From an uncultured Lachnospiraceae bacterium (lineage in GTDB: Bacteria > Bacillota > Clostridia > Lachnospirales > Lachnospiraceae): 64,000 nucleotides of DNA. The translations under genes and the position numbers were made by a program. This document shows, in pieces, positions 9,715 through 17,745 of the stretch (position 1 is the first letter of the stretch; every line of letters begins with the position of its first letter). The stretch is taken from NCBI GenBank assembly GCA_947629585.1, contig CANREH010000005.1:1-64000 (forward strand). The letters are read 5' to 3'. The notes beneath the pieces are model-generated. The model saw only the letters and a program-made list of their open reading frames with translations. It made no database searches and was not told where the DNA came from.

Positions 9715-11199
9715 TTATTGCGAATGCTCCGTAAAAACCAACGTATATCCCGGCATGGTAAATTCCCCGTCCGTGCAGGACAGCACGCAGGTTTTTCCGG
9801 CTTCCTCTTCAATACGGTACTCCCGCCCGTCTTCTGTTTTCGCAGTCCGGTTTTTATGCTCCAATGCCTTTGACAGCCAGGTTAAAAAAATATCCCTTAT
9901 TTTGGGCTCCAAAACCGGCAGCCTGGAAAAATCCAGACGATTGTCTTTAATATATCCTTCTAAAAGCTCCCGCTCCCTTCTGGCATTTTCTATGACAATC
10001 CGCCTGGCCTCTTCCTTCTGCGCCGTCCGATCGGTAATCCCTGTCCTTCTCTCTTTTTCCCGGTAAGTCCTGGTACGGGGCTTTACTATCTGCACATACG
10101 GCTCTTCTTCAAAAACGCCGCTGTGGATACTTTCCGTTTTCCGTTTCAGATCCGCCTTGATATGGAACGGCTTTTCTATCCCAAACACACAGGCGGAAAG
10201 CCTGTGCGCCTCTGATAAATTCTCGCATTTTAAAAAAATCTGCGCAAGCTTGTGATATTCCTCCCTGCGGTTTGCGCCCTGATTGCTCAGCTCACTGATC
10301 CTTGCGGCATACCTCGTCATTTTCCGGATAATCTCATTGGTTGTATCAAATACTTTGGAAGATTCCGATTCTTTTCCATTTTCCCCGACAAACCAGGCGC
10401 GCATACTTTCCCATCTTCCAAAAATCTTTTCCCGAATCATTTCTTCGTTTATTTCCACATCCATCCGGGGAATAGAAAGCTCATACTGAACCACCTTATT
10501 TAAAACAGGAAAAAGCTCCTCCTCGCTGATACTGCGGATATACTGCTCGATCATGCTGGCATTTAACTGTAAGCTTTTTACAAAATTCCTCAGATATTCC
10601 ACCAGATGATCTTTAAATAAAAGAAATTCTTTGGTCCGCATCATTTCTTCCGCTTTTACGCTGTTCAATGTATGCATATAATCCTGATAATTCTGGTTCA
10701 GCCGGATAAAGTCCGTATTCAAATGATCCCAGAAACCATAAATCTGTTCTTCCGTTTCTTTCCCGATTGTTTTTAACCTGGAAAAATGAATACAAATCCG
10801 TTCCAAAAGAGTAGGCTCCAACGATGCGCCTTCGATAAAAAGATTTTCCAGATGAATGACCATCCGCTCTATTTCAACGGCATATTCCGATAATTGATAG
10901 CGGAATTTTTTATTTTTAAATTCATCTATGGTCGTCACTTTCCTGGTATCCTGAATCGTAATCAAATTCCCCCACGATACCAGCGCCGCAAGGTCCTGCT
11001 GGCACTGCTCCAGGGTATAGCCGGAAAAATAAGGATCTTCCGCCAGTTCCTCATAAACCTCCTCCTGATACATCCAGTATTTCAGCTTTTCATAATGCTC
11101 AAAAAAAAGCCGTATGATAGGGCGGTATCTGTCCGTGTTATCCACATTCAGATAATTCGCTTCCTTCAACGGCTTTATCAGCTTTTCCGTAATTTCCAT
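9715..11199 (-). CDS. jetA: Wadjet defence protein JetA (kleisin-like subunit)
   Basis: The 494-residue protein has the features of the JetA family found in Clostridia (DUF5716 type): an N-terminal winged-helix region (with the EANYLNVDNTDRYRPIIRLF segment), a helical middle with YWMYQEEVYEELAEDPYFSG, and a C-terminal winged-helix segment ending near the TLVFTEHSQ tail. In Wadjet it is the kleisin that links the two JetC heads and holds DNA together with JetB. It is the first gene of the operon. ATG 11199 is preceded by AAAAGGGG at good spacing and by a strong promoter at 11268-11296. The exact Wadjet type (II or III) cannot be fixed by eye; the JetD C-terminus favours type II. Confidence 0.9.
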   Translation of the reverse strand: MEITEKLIKPLKEANYLNVDNTDRYRPIIRLFFEHYEKLKYWMYQEEVYEELAEDPYFSGYTLEQCQQDLAALVSWGNLITIQDTRKVTTIDEFKNKKFRYQLSEYAVEIERMVIHLENLFIEGASLEPTLLERICIHFSRLKTIGKETEEQIYGFWDHLNTDFIRLNQNYQDYMHTLNSVKAEEMMRTKEFLLFKDHLVEYLRNFVKSLQLNASMIEQYIRSISEEELFPVLNKVVQYELSIPRMDVEINEEMIREKIFGRWESMRAWFVGENGKESESSKVFDTTNEIIRKMTRYAARISELSNQGANRREEYHKLAQIFLKCENLSEAHRLSACVFGIEKPFHIKADLKRKTESIHSGVFEEEPYVQIVKPRTRTYREKERRTGITDRTAQKEEARRIVIENARRERELLEGYIKDNRLDFSRLPVLEPKIRDIFLTWLSKALEHKNRTAKTEDGREYRIEEEAGKTCVLSCTDGEFTMPGYTLVFTEHSQ

Positions 11200-11267
11200 A
11201 GCAGACCCCTTTTGTAAACTATTGTTTTTTAATTCTGTTTTTAAGTTTATCCTGATAAGTTATTTCC

Positions 11268-11296
11268 ATTCTACATGATCTCCTCCTGCTTTGCAA
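11268..11296 (-). promoter_or_regulatory. Sigma-A promoter of the jetABCD operon
   Basis: On the minus strand TTGCAA (11291-11296) is followed after exactly 17 bases by TAGAAT (11268-11273). Transcription would start near 11261, leaving a leader of about 60 bases before jetA. No other promoter is obvious within the operon, so it probably drives all five genes. Confidence 0.7.
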
Positions 11297-11311
11297 GTTT
11301 TTTGTAAAAAA

Positions 11312-11335
11312 TTGTAACAGTTCGGCTCGTTACAA
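11312..11335. promoter_or_regulatory. Inverted repeat just upstream of the jetA promoter
   Basis: TTGTAAC at 11312-11318 is repeated inverted as GTTACAA at 11329-11335, with A/T runs on both sides. It sits between the divergent jetA and tRNA-Pro promoters, about 15 bases above the jetA -35 box. It could be a short bidirectional terminator or a binding site for a regulator of the defence operon. The sequence alone does not decide. Confidence 0.45.
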
Positions 11336-11353
11336 AAAATTTTCAAACAACTC

Positions 11354-11382
11354 TTGACAAACCTTCCCTATTCTTATATAAT
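11354..11382 (+). promoter_or_regulatory. Consensus promoter of the tRNA-Pro gene
   Basis: TTGACA at 11354-11359 and TATAAT at 11377-11382 are separated by 17 bases, a perfect sigma-A consensus. The predicted start near 11389 is about 20 bases before the tRNA acceptor stem, as expected for a stable RNA promoter. Confidence 0.85.
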
Positions 11383-11410
11383 ATATCTCGTTGCTGAGGG
11401 AAGCAGGAAA

Positions 11411-11484
11411 CGGGGTATAGCACAGCTTGGTAGTGCGCATCGTTCGGGACGATGAGGTCGCAGGTTCGAATCCTGTTACCCCGA
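11411..11484 (+). tRNA. tRNA-Pro, anticodon CGG
   Basis: The 74-base sequence folds into a full cloverleaf. The acceptor stem is CGGGGTA with TACCCCG, the D stem GCAC with GTGC, the anticodon stem CATCG with CGATG around the loop TTCGGGA, and the T stem GCAGG with CCTGT around TTCGAAT. The discriminator base is A. The anticodon CGG reads the proline codon CCG. The 3' CCA is not encoded. It has its own promoter and is followed by a hairpin at 11502-11529. Confidence 0.95.
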
Positions 11485-11501
11485 CTATAATATGTTTTTG
11501 A

Positions 11502-11529
11502 TTAAGGACTATGGTATCATAGTCCTTAA
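11502..11529 (+). terminator. Perfect hairpin between tRNA-Pro and the DUF4832 gene
   Basis: TTAAGGACTATG (11502-11513) pairs perfectly with CATAGTCCTTAA (11518-11529) around a four-base loop. The downstream side is AGTATTTTAAGG rather than a clean T run, so it may be a weak terminator or a processing/attenuation hairpin between the tRNA and the following gene, whose ribosome-binding site begins only nine bases later. Confidence 0.6.
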
Positions 11530-11553
11530 AGTATTTTAAGGAGAATTGTGTTA

Positions 11554-12858
11554 ATGAAAAAATTGGTATTTCTGTCAGAGCTTTTTGTTTTATTTCTCTT
11601 TGTAGCATTGATTCTTTTTATTATCTATGTCAGCTTACATTCTTACAGTATCGAACAAACCCTGTACGCCGGACAGGACAGGCTTAACAATCCTCTGCGG
11701 GGCTTTTATACCCAGATTGACTGTCGCCATCCCGAATTTTTAGATCATCTCGTATCTGAAAATCAAAGACTGGCGCTGGCCGCCTATGATATCAGCCCTT
11801 ACCGCGACTGCCCTTTATCGGAGGAAAAGCTTCAGGAACTTAAGATATTCCTTTCCCATGCGGAGGAGCTTGGAATTTCCTGCATTTTCCGCGCCGCTTA
11901 CGGTTTTGACATCCTTGACAGCAATGACGCTGATTCGCTGGAGCGGATCAAGGAGCATGTCAGCCAGATTGCTCCTGTTTTAAATGAATATAAGGATACT
12001 GTCTGCTGCGTGCAGGCGGGATTTTTCGGTCCCTGGGGCGAATGGCACACCAGCAGATTTTTAGAAAATAACCCTGTCGAAACACAGGTCAGCAACCGCA
12101 ATTACCTGCTGACGCTCCTGTTGGAAAACCTGGATTCCTCCATTCCGATCAATGTCCGCCGTCCGCGCTTTATCCGGGACGCAAAAAAAGCCGGGCTTGA
12201 CACAGGCAGGATCGGCTTCCACAACGACGGTCTTCTGGCATCCGATAACGATCTTGGGACTTATGACGACGCAGATTATGACAGGGCTGCAGAAATGAAA
12301 TGGCTGAGCCGCCAGCCTCTCGGAATGAATGGCGGTGAAATGCCTGCCTTAAGCCGGTACACAGCCGTTTCCAACGTCTTAAAGGAATTCCCCCTGATGC
12401 AGATTTCTTATCTGAATATTGGATATAACACCGAAGTTTTAGATTCCTGGAAAACAGAGACGGTTGACGGGCAGAACGCCTATGACTATATCGAAAACCA
12501 TCTGGGCTACCGTTTTTACGTTTCCCATATCGAATACCGGGAAACATGGAGAGGCATCACCCTGACGGCAGCACTCGTAAATGAAGGCTTTGCGCCGATT
12601 GGAAAAGGATTTTCAGCTTCCTTCGCCCTGATAAAAGACGGAAAAGAATTTTTGATTCCAATCCATACCGATCTTTATACCATCAAAAACGGAGAAAGCA
12701 AACCCTTAAAAGTTTCCCTGCCGGAAGAATACCGCAGCGCATCTTTCCAAATCGGGATCAAAATACAGAAAAATGACACGGCAGTACAGCTTTCCAACAA
12801 AGAAAATAACTTTGAAAACGGAACGAACTATCTGTTTTCTGTCAGCCGTGAAAATTAA
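11554..12858 (+). CDS. DUF4874/DUF4832 protein, membrane-anchored, glycosidase-like
   Basis: The 434-residue product has an N-terminal hydrophobic segment (about residues 5-27) that would anchor it outside the membrane. NPLRGFY at about residues 50-56 marks the DUF4874 domain, and the block PLMQISYLNIGYN near residue 280 marks the DUF4832 domain. These two domains usually occur together in secreted proteins with a TIM-barrel-like fold and are thought to act on carbohydrate. GPWGEWH in the barrel would fit an active-site loop. No substrate is known. The ATG at 11554 lies ten bases after AAGGAG; a GTG two codons earlier (11548) is only four bases away. The gene probably shares the tRNA promoter or is read through the hairpin before it. 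Confidence 0.8.
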   Translation: MKKLVFLSELFVLFLFVALILFIIYVSLHSYSIEQTLYAGQDRLNNPLRGFYTQIDCRHPEFLDHLVSENQRLALAAYDISPYRDCPLSEEKLQELKIFLSHAEELGISCIFRAAYGFDILDSNDADSLERIKEHVSQIAPVLNEYKDTVCCVQAGFFGPWGEWHTSRFLENNPVETQVSNRNYLLTLLLENLDSSIPINVRRPRFIRDAKKAGLDTGRIGFHNDGLLASDNDLGTYDDADYDRAAEMKWLSRQPLGMNGGEMPALSRYTAVSNVLKEFPLMQISYLNIGYNTEVLDSWKTETVDGQNAYDYIENHLGYRFYVSHIEYRETWRGITLTAALVNEGFAPIGKGFSASFALIKDGKEFLIPIHTDLYTIKNGESKPLKVSLPEEYRSASFQIGIKIQKNDTAVQLSNKENNFENGTNYLFSVSREN

Positions 12859-12980
12859 TAAAACAATCAATACTCCGTAAAGTTTCGTTTGGAACTTATT
12901 CTAAAAAGTAAATGCTGTTGCCCTGGTAAAAAAATCCCCATGTATAATCCGCCCCAATTCCGCCCATACTACTCTTGAAG

Positions 12981-13021
12981 CCGGAACCTTTCCAACATCC
13001 CAATGTCTGAAAAGGTTCTGG
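12981..13021 (+). promoter_or_regulatory. Leader hairpin before the DUF378 gene
   Basis: CCGGAACCTTT (12981-12991) and AAAGGTTCTGG (13011-13021) form an almost perfect stem. A TATAAT at 12943-12948 with a weak TTGCCC 19 bases above it may be the promoter. The hairpin would then lie in the 5' leader, ending about 37 bases before the DUF378 start. The rest of the 12859-13058 gap shows nothing else. Confidence 0.4.
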
Positions 13022-13058
13022 CCGACCACAAAATAAACAACACAAGGAGGGTTTCACC

Positions 13059-13262
13059 ATGAAAACAATTGACTACATCGCATTAGCCCTTGTCGTCATT
13101 GGTGCTGTAAACTGGGGACTCATCGGTTTCTTCGGCTTCGACCTTGTCCGTACTATTTTCGGCGATATGTCCATGCTGTCCAGGATCATCTATGCCCTGG
13201 TAGGTATCTGCGGACTGTACGCCTTAAGCTATTACGGAAGAATTTCCGAGAATAACGCTTAA
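13059..13262 (+). CDS. DUF378 family small membrane protein
   Basis: This 67-residue protein matches the DUF378 family (Bacillus YuzA-like). It starts MKTIDYIALALVVIGAVNWG, has two hydrophobic helices joined by a short loop (FDLVRTIFGDMSMLSRIIY), and a Tyr/Gly-rich end. The family is widespread in Firmicutes and has no established function. An AAGGAGG sits nine bases before ATG 13059. It is transcribed alone between the DUF4832 gene and a terminator. Confidence 0.88.
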   Translation: MKTIDYIALALVVIGAVNWGLIGFFGFDLVRTIFGDMSMLSRIIYALVGICGLYALSYYGRISENNA

Positions 13263-13283
13263 AAAGAAAATGGTCAAAACAAG

Positions 13284-13345
13284 AAAAGCACCTGCATTAT
13301 AATCACAGGTACTTTTCCAGGCAGAAGCGGCAGATGCCGCTTCTG
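13284..13345. terminator. Two adjacent terminator hairpins between convergent genes
   Basis: The first stem pairs AAAAGCACCTG (13284-13294) with CAGGTACTTTT (13306-13316), ending in T residues for the rightward DUF378 gene. The second pairs CAGAAGCGGCA (13322-13332) with TGCCGCTTCTG (13335-13345), and is followed rightward by a pyrimidine-rich stretch. Leftward transcripts from the cell-shape operon also meet these hairpins. Confidence 0.65.
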
Positions 13346-13381
13346 TCTTCCTTTACGCGGACAATGAGTTATCCTTATCCG

Positions 13382-14365
13382 TTATCGGCACATCTCCAAA
13401 AGCCTGGACATTTGGGAAAAAACCTCATCCCCATTTCCGGCCTTTAATATCACGGAGATATATTCATTTTCATCTTCATTCTTGCTGTAAACCGCCAGGC
13501 AGGAACCGGCAGATAATGTCGTCCCGGTCTTTCCTCCAATGACCGTGATCCCTTCCGGCGCCTTCTGCGTTCCCAGAAGGAAACGGTTGGTACTTGTGCA
13601 GCTTAAGGTCTTTTCTTCCCCGGAAACATCCTGGTACGGCACTTCGCATTCCGCCATACTCACAATATCCGTAAAATCTTTATTTTTCACCAGCTCATTC
13701 AATACCAGATAAATATCGTAAGCGGTCGTGTAGTGATCCTCGTTATGCAGCCCGTGGGGATTTACAAAATGGCTCCCCGCCGCCCCCAGCTTCTTTGCTT
13801 CTTCATTCATCATTTCCGCAAACGTTTCTTCACTTCCGCCGACATGCTCCGCCGCTGCAAGCGCCGCGTCATTTCCCGAATAAATCAGCATAATCTCCAG
13901 CAGGCTTCTTAAGCTGTACTGTTCCCCTTCTTTCATGCCGGAAAGCTTCGCGCCTGCTTCTGTAATGTTCGCCGCGTTCCCGCTGATTGTCACCATATCA
14001 TCCAGATTTCCATATTTTAAGATGACATAGGCGCTGAACAGCTTCGTCACGCTTGCCGGATACAGGCGGTCGTAAATATGATCGGCATAAATAAGGCTCT
14101 GATCCGTAATATTCACGCAAAGCTGTGCCGCAGAGGAAAACGAATCTCCTCCTTTGTTCTGCTTTTCAGGAATCACACAGACCTGTTCCGCAAACGTTTC
14201 CGCCTTATCCATTCCGGCAATGGATAAGGACTGCACCTGGGAAGCGGCGCTCTCTTCATAAAACGGAAGAAGCTCTGCATTTTTATTCCCGCAGCCGGCC
14301 GCTGATATCATGACAGCCGGCAAAAGCACAGCAAAAACCATTCTGCGTATTATTTTAATGGACAT
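13382..14365 (-). CDS. D-alanyl-D-alanine carboxypeptidase (S11 family) lipoprotein
   Basis: The 327-residue protein has the three active-site motifs of low-molecular-weight penicillin-binding proteins: SVTK at 105-108, SGN at 163-165 and KTG at 279-281. It would trim the terminal D-Ala from peptidoglycan stem peptides outside the cell. The N-terminus is a lipoprotein signal with a lipobox ending at Cys25 (SAAGC), so it is membrane-tethered by lipid; it lacks the C-terminal amphipathic anchor domain of PBP5/DacF. It is last in the mre-min-rodA gene run, and its start overlaps the mgsA end by 11 bases, placing it with the other cell-wall shape genes. Confidence 0.9.
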   Translation of the reverse strand: MSIKIIRRMVFAVLLPAVMISAAGCGNKNAELLPFYEESAASQVQSLSIAGMDKAETFAEQVCVIPEKQNKGGDSFSSAAQLCVNITDQSLIYADHIYDRLYPASVTKLFSAYVILKYGNLDDMVTISGNAANITEAGAKLSGMKEGEQYSLRSLLEIMLIYSGNDAALAAAEHVGGSEETFAEMMNEEAKKLGAAGSHFVNPHGLHNEDHYTTAYDIYLVLNELVKNKDFTDIVSMAECEVPYQDVSGEEKTLSCTSTNRFLLGTQKAPEGITVIGGKTGTTLSAGSCLAVYSKNEDENEYISVILKAGNGDEVFSQMSRLLEMCR

Positions 14366-14750
14366 TTTCCCTCCACTCCATATCGCCGCGATCCATCGCT
14401 TTAATCAAAAGCTCGGCGGTCGCAACATTGGTAGCCACCGGAATATTATGCACATCGCAAAGACGCATGACATTATTGATATCCGGCTCATGCGATTTCG
14501 GCGTCAGCGGGTCCCGCAAAAAAATCACCATATCAATCTCATTATGCTCAATCTGGGAACCAAGCTGCTGTTCGCCCCCAAGATGCCCCGCCAGGTACTT
14601 ATGCACCATCAAATTTGTCACCTCTTCAATCAGCCTTCCCGTCGTCCCCGTTGCAAACAGTTCATGCTTGCTTAAAATCCCCCGATACGCTATGCAGAAA
14701 TTCTGCATCAGTTTTTTCTTTGCATCATGTGCAACTAACCCAACATTCAT
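14355..14750 (-). CDS. mgsA: Methylglyoxal synthase
   Basis: The 131-residue product matches methylglyoxal synthase, which turns dihydroxyacetone phosphate into methylglyoxal and phosphate, an overflow bypass of glycolysis. Conserved parts are the N-terminal ALVAHD-like [10 protein letters not shown], the phosphate-binding [18 protein letters not shown], and the catalytic region [14 protein letters not shown], which contains the essential aspartates and histidine. It lies between rodA (four-base overlap) and the carboxypeptidase gene. This association with rodA and min genes recurs in Clostridia, though there is no obvious functional link to cell shape. Confidence 0.95.
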   Translation of the reverse strand: MNVGLVAHDAKKKLMQNFCIAYRGILSKHELFATGTTGRLIEEVTNLMVHKYLAGHLGGEQQLGSQIEHNEIDMVIFLRDPLTPKSHEPDINNVMRLCDVHNIPVATNVATAELLIKAMDRGDMEWRENVH

Positions 14751-15892
14751 ACCTTAGCCTCCTTTGTCACCCTGCTTTGTAACCCAATATTAATAATAAT
14801 CCCTATGGCAGCCATACTCCCAACAGTAGAGCTCAGTCCATAGCTCAAAAACGGAAGCGGAAGCCCTGTATTCGGAAGAAGGCTTGTCGCTACCCCGATA
14901 TTTGCAAATACCTGGAACATAAACATTGCCGAAATTCCCGCCGCAATCAATGCGCCCAGATAATCCTTTGCATACTTTGCCGTCAATAAACATTTGATAA
15001 TAAGATAGAGCAGTAACCCAATGATAATGCAGGAGCCGACAAACCCGACTTCCTCCCCTATCACGGAAAAAATAAAATCCGACTCCGTGACATCGACCGG
15101 GCCTCTGTAATTCCTTGCGCCTTCCCCCAGGATCGCTTTCCCATAAATCTGCCCTGACGCAATCGCCGTCACCGAATGGTTCTGCTGCCACATGATGCTG
15201 TCCTCATACTCCCCGGGATGCAGCCAGCCTAAGATGCGCCCTTTCTGGTACGTATTCAAAATCCCGTCAAAGTGCAGCACATACCAGACTGCCGCAATCG
15301 CCGCAGGGACCGTCACCACAATAATCGGCACTAAAATCTTATAGCTTATGCCCGCCGCAAGCACCATAATCATAAAGATAAATATCATAACAAGGCTGGA
15401 AGACAAATCCGACTGCACCAGAATAAAAAAAGTCGGCGCCGCCGCAATCAGCCCGGAACAAAAAAGAGTAGAAAATTTGTCCGTTTTCTCGCTCCTGCGG
15501 TTAAAATATGCCGCCAGCGATATCACCAGTATCACCTTGCAGACCTCCGACGGCTGGAACGTGACTGATCCAAATTTCAGCCACCGGAACGAATTGGTAT
15601 CCTGATCCGTGCCAAGCGGGGAAAACTTTGTCGCCGCCGCCATCAAAACCCCGAAAAGATAGTAAACCGCGGCGATCTGGCAGATGGCATGATAGTCAAT
15701 CAGCGACAATGCAAGCATCATGACAAAGCTGACAATCATGCCGATAACCTGTTTATGGTAATAAGAATCCGCATAATCTTCCCCCAGCAATGCGCATTTT
15801 ACAAAATAAACGCTGCACGCACACAAGATAACCACCACTAAGAGCAGGGAAAACTGATATTTCTTCCAGTCATAGATCTTAAAATTAAACAT
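14747..15892 (-). CDS. rodA: Rod shape-determining protein RodA (SEDS glycosyltransferase)
   Basis: This 381-residue membrane protein has about ten hydrophobic segments and the SEDS-family motifs DLSSSLV and GEEVGFVG, and a C-terminal [15 protein letters not shown] block. SEDS proteins polymerise lipid II into glycan strands, and RodA works with a class B penicillin-binding protein, here encoded upstream by mrdA, in lateral wall growth. FtsW and SpoVE are close relatives; the neighbourhood with mreBCD and mrdA favours RodA. ATG 15892 lies five bases after minE, so it is co-transcribed with the min genes. Confidence 0.92.
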   Translation of the reverse strand: MFNFKIYDWKKYQFSLLLVVVILCACSVYFVKCALLGEDYADSYYHKQVIGMIVSFVMMLALSLIDYHAICQIAAVYYLFGVLMAAATKFSPLGTDQDTNSFRWLKFGSVTFQPSEVCKVILVISLAAYFNRRSEKTDKFSTLFCSGLIAAAPTFFILVQSDLSSSLVMIFIFMIMVLAAGISYKILVPIIVVTVPAAIAAVWYVLHFDGILNTYQKGRILGWLHPGEYEDSIMWQQNHSVTAIASGQIYGKAILGEGARNYRGPVDVTESDFIFSVIGEEVGFVGSCIIIGLLLYLIIKCLLTAKYAKDYLGALIAAGISAMFMFQVFANIGVATSLLPNTGLPLPFLSYGLSSTVGSMAAIGIIINIGLQSRVTKEAKV

Positions 15893-15896
15893 AAAA

Positions 15897-16166
15897 CTAA
15901 TGTACCTTCAAATTTTTAATAGGAATATTGGCAAACAGCGCCGGAACAGCTTCCGTCGTGCCGTCCACCTCCGTCTGCGTGATTTTAATATCCAGCTCAT
16001 CCGTATCAATTTCCAGATATTTTGAAATAACAGCAATAATATCATTTTTAATCTGTTCCATAATATCAGGAGAACAATTGGTACGGTCGGAAACAAGCAC
16101 CAGCTTCAAACGATCCTTCGCCACGCTGCCGGAGGATTTTTTTCTAAAAAAATCACTTAATTTCAT
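15897..16166 (-). CDS. minE: Cell division topological specificity factor MinE
   Basis: The 89-residue protein has the MinE layout: an N-terminal amphipathic helix starting MKLSDFF, the MinD-activating region DRLKLVLVSDRTNCSPDIM, and a C-terminal dimerisation domain with KYLEIDTDELDIKI. MinE stimulates the MinD ATPase and drives pole-to-pole movement of MinCD so that the division ring forms at mid-cell. It lies between minD and rodA on the same strand. The Firmicutes alternative DivIVA is not encoded in this window. Confidence 0.95.
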   Translation of the reverse strand: MKLSDFFRKKSSGSVAKDRLKLVLVSDRTNCSPDIMEQIKNDIIAVISKYLEIDTDELDIKITQTEVDGTTEAVPALFANIPIKNLKVH

Positions 16167-16202
16167 GCGTTTTCTCCTTTTTATTCATAGGATATGTACT
16201 TG

Positions 16203-16994
16203 TTAATTTTTACGGAAAATCTCAGCCAGCCGCTCAAATAAGCCCTTTTTGCCGTTTAAGTCAAGCAGCGGCACGCTCTCCCCTAAAATACGGCGGCAGA
16301 TATTCATATAGGCCTGCCCCGCCAGCGTATCGTTACCCACTAATGGCTCTCCCTGGTTGGTGGAAATCACGACATTTTCATCGTCTGGCACGACGCCAAT
16401 CAAATCTACGGCAAGAATCTCCACGACATCGTCGCTTGACATCATATCGCCGCGTTTTACCATATCCGCGCGGAGACGGTTGACAATTAAATGCGTCCTC
16501 CTCATTTCATTGGCTTCTAAAAGCCCGATAATCCTGTCCGCGTCGCGCACCGCCGATACCTCCGGCGTCGTCACGACAAGCGCGGAATCCGCTCCTGCAA
16601 TCGCATTCCGGAAGCCCTGTTCAATCCCCGCCGGGCAGTCCATCAGGATATAATCAAACTCATCCCTTAAATCATCCGCCAGCTTTTTCATCTGTTCCGG
16701 CGTCACGCTGGACTTATCCTTCGTCTGCGCCGAAGGAAGCAGATACAGGTTCGGGTAACGCTTGTCCTTAATCAGCGCCTGCTTAATGCGGCAGTTGCCC
16801 TCCACCACGTCTACCAGGTTATATACAATCCTGTTTTCCAGCCCCATAACTACATCCAGGTTTCTCAGGCCGATATCTGTATCAATCAAAACTACTTTCT
16901 TATTCAGCTTCGCAAGCCCCGTTCCGACATTGGCCGTCGTCGTCGTCTTCCCGACGCCGCCTTTTCCCGATGTAACTACAATTACTTCTCCCAT
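16203..16994 (-). CDS. minD: Septum site-determining ATPase MinD
   Basis: The 263-residue protein is a ParA-type deviant Walker ATPase. It has KGGVGKTTTTANVG from about residue 11, DTDIGLRNLDVVMGLENR, and DCPAGIEQGFRNAI, all diagnostic of MinD. The C-terminal KKGLFERLAEIF forms the amphipathic membrane-targeting helix. It dimerises on the membrane with ATP, recruits MinC and is released by MinE. It sits between minC and minE on the same strand with short gaps. Confidence 0.97.
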   Translation of the reverse strand: MGEVIVVTSGKGGVGKTTTTANVGTGLAKLNKKVVLIDTDIGLRNLDVVMGLENRIVYNLVDVVEGNCRIKQALIKDKRYPNLYLLPSAQTKDKSSVTPEQMKKLADDLRDEFDYILMDCPAGIEQGFRNAIAGADSALVVTTPEVSAVRDADRIIGLLEANEMRRTHLIVNRLRADMVKRGDMMSSDDVVEILAVDLIGVVPDDENVVISTNQGEPLVGNDTLAGQAYMNICRRILGESVPLLDLNGKKGLFERLAEIFRKN

Positions 16995-17026
16995 GATAAA
17001 ATACCTCCATTTTTCGTTCTTATCAT

Positions 17027-17728
17027 CTAAATCTGAATATCATTATAAACCTCTCTGCAGACAGGTTCAATGTAAATATTATCTTTCTCCAGAAAGGCAA
17101 TCTTTGCCTGCTTCACCTTTTCCTTTTCCGGGCGGTCCGGGGAACGCGCGATAAAATCGTCAATCCTGATCTGTACAGGCTGCATATCCAGCGCCACGAC
17201 AAACGCCTTTTTGTTGCCGTCAGCCCCGGCAAACACATTTCCCCAGAGGCTCCCAAGCACAATCACATTGCCCTTGGAAATCACATTGGCGCCGGGCTTG
17301 ACATCTCCCAGCACAATGATGCTTTTTTCCGATTCCAGAACCTGTCCGGAACGCAGGCTTCCCTTAAAAAACAGCCCTGCGTCTTCCTCCGGTTCTTCTC
17401 TTCCCGTCTCCTTTAACTTTTCCAATTCCAGACAGGCTTTTTTTACCTCTTCATTGATCTGTTCCTGCAGGTCCTTATCTTCTTCTATCACACAGACAAT
17501 ATTCATATCGGAATTTTCCCGAACACAGGAAAGGATCTGTTTCTGTTCGTCCAGGGAAAGCTTTCTTCCCTCAAACAAAAGCCCCTTCGGGATATCTTTA
17601 AAAAACTTTCTGCTCTTCTTAAGCCGCTCTGCTAAAGAAGCAAGAATTTCCTCAAACGAAACTGACGGCTCCATGACCAGCTTCAATCCATTGAGCTGAT
17701 AACTTTTAATCACGACCGGCTCTTTCAT
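17027..17728 (-). CDS. minC: Septum site-determining protein MinC
   Basis: The 233-residue protein has a divergent N-terminal domain that in this family contacts FtsZ, a Glu-rich linker at about 105-125, and a C-terminal beta-helix domain with the repeated Gly pattern SLRSGQVLESEKSIIVLGDV, PGANVISKGNVIVLGSLWG and AGADGNKKAFVVALDM, which binds MinD. It blocks FtsZ ring formation near the poles. It lies between mrdA and minD. Confidence 0.92.
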   Translation of the reverse strand: MKEPVVIKSYQLNGLKLVMEPSVSFEEILASLAERLKKSRKFFKDIPKGLLFEGRKLSLDEQKQILSCVRENSDMNIVCVIEEDKDLQEQINEEVKKACLELEKLKETGREEPEEDAGLFFKGSLRSGQVLESEKSIIVLGDVKPGANVISKGNVIVLGSLWGNVFAGADGNKKAFVVALDMQPVQIRIDDFIARSPDRPEKEKVKQAKIAFLEKDNIYIEPVCREVYNDIQI

Positions 17729-17745
17729 GCCCGATTCCTCTCTTC

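Noticed and set aside
11330..11608. Leftward frame with VTGFEPATSSSRTMRTTKL
   Set aside because: It lies antisense to tRNA-Pro. Frames opposite tRNA genes give this well-known false protein; the cloverleaf is the real feature.
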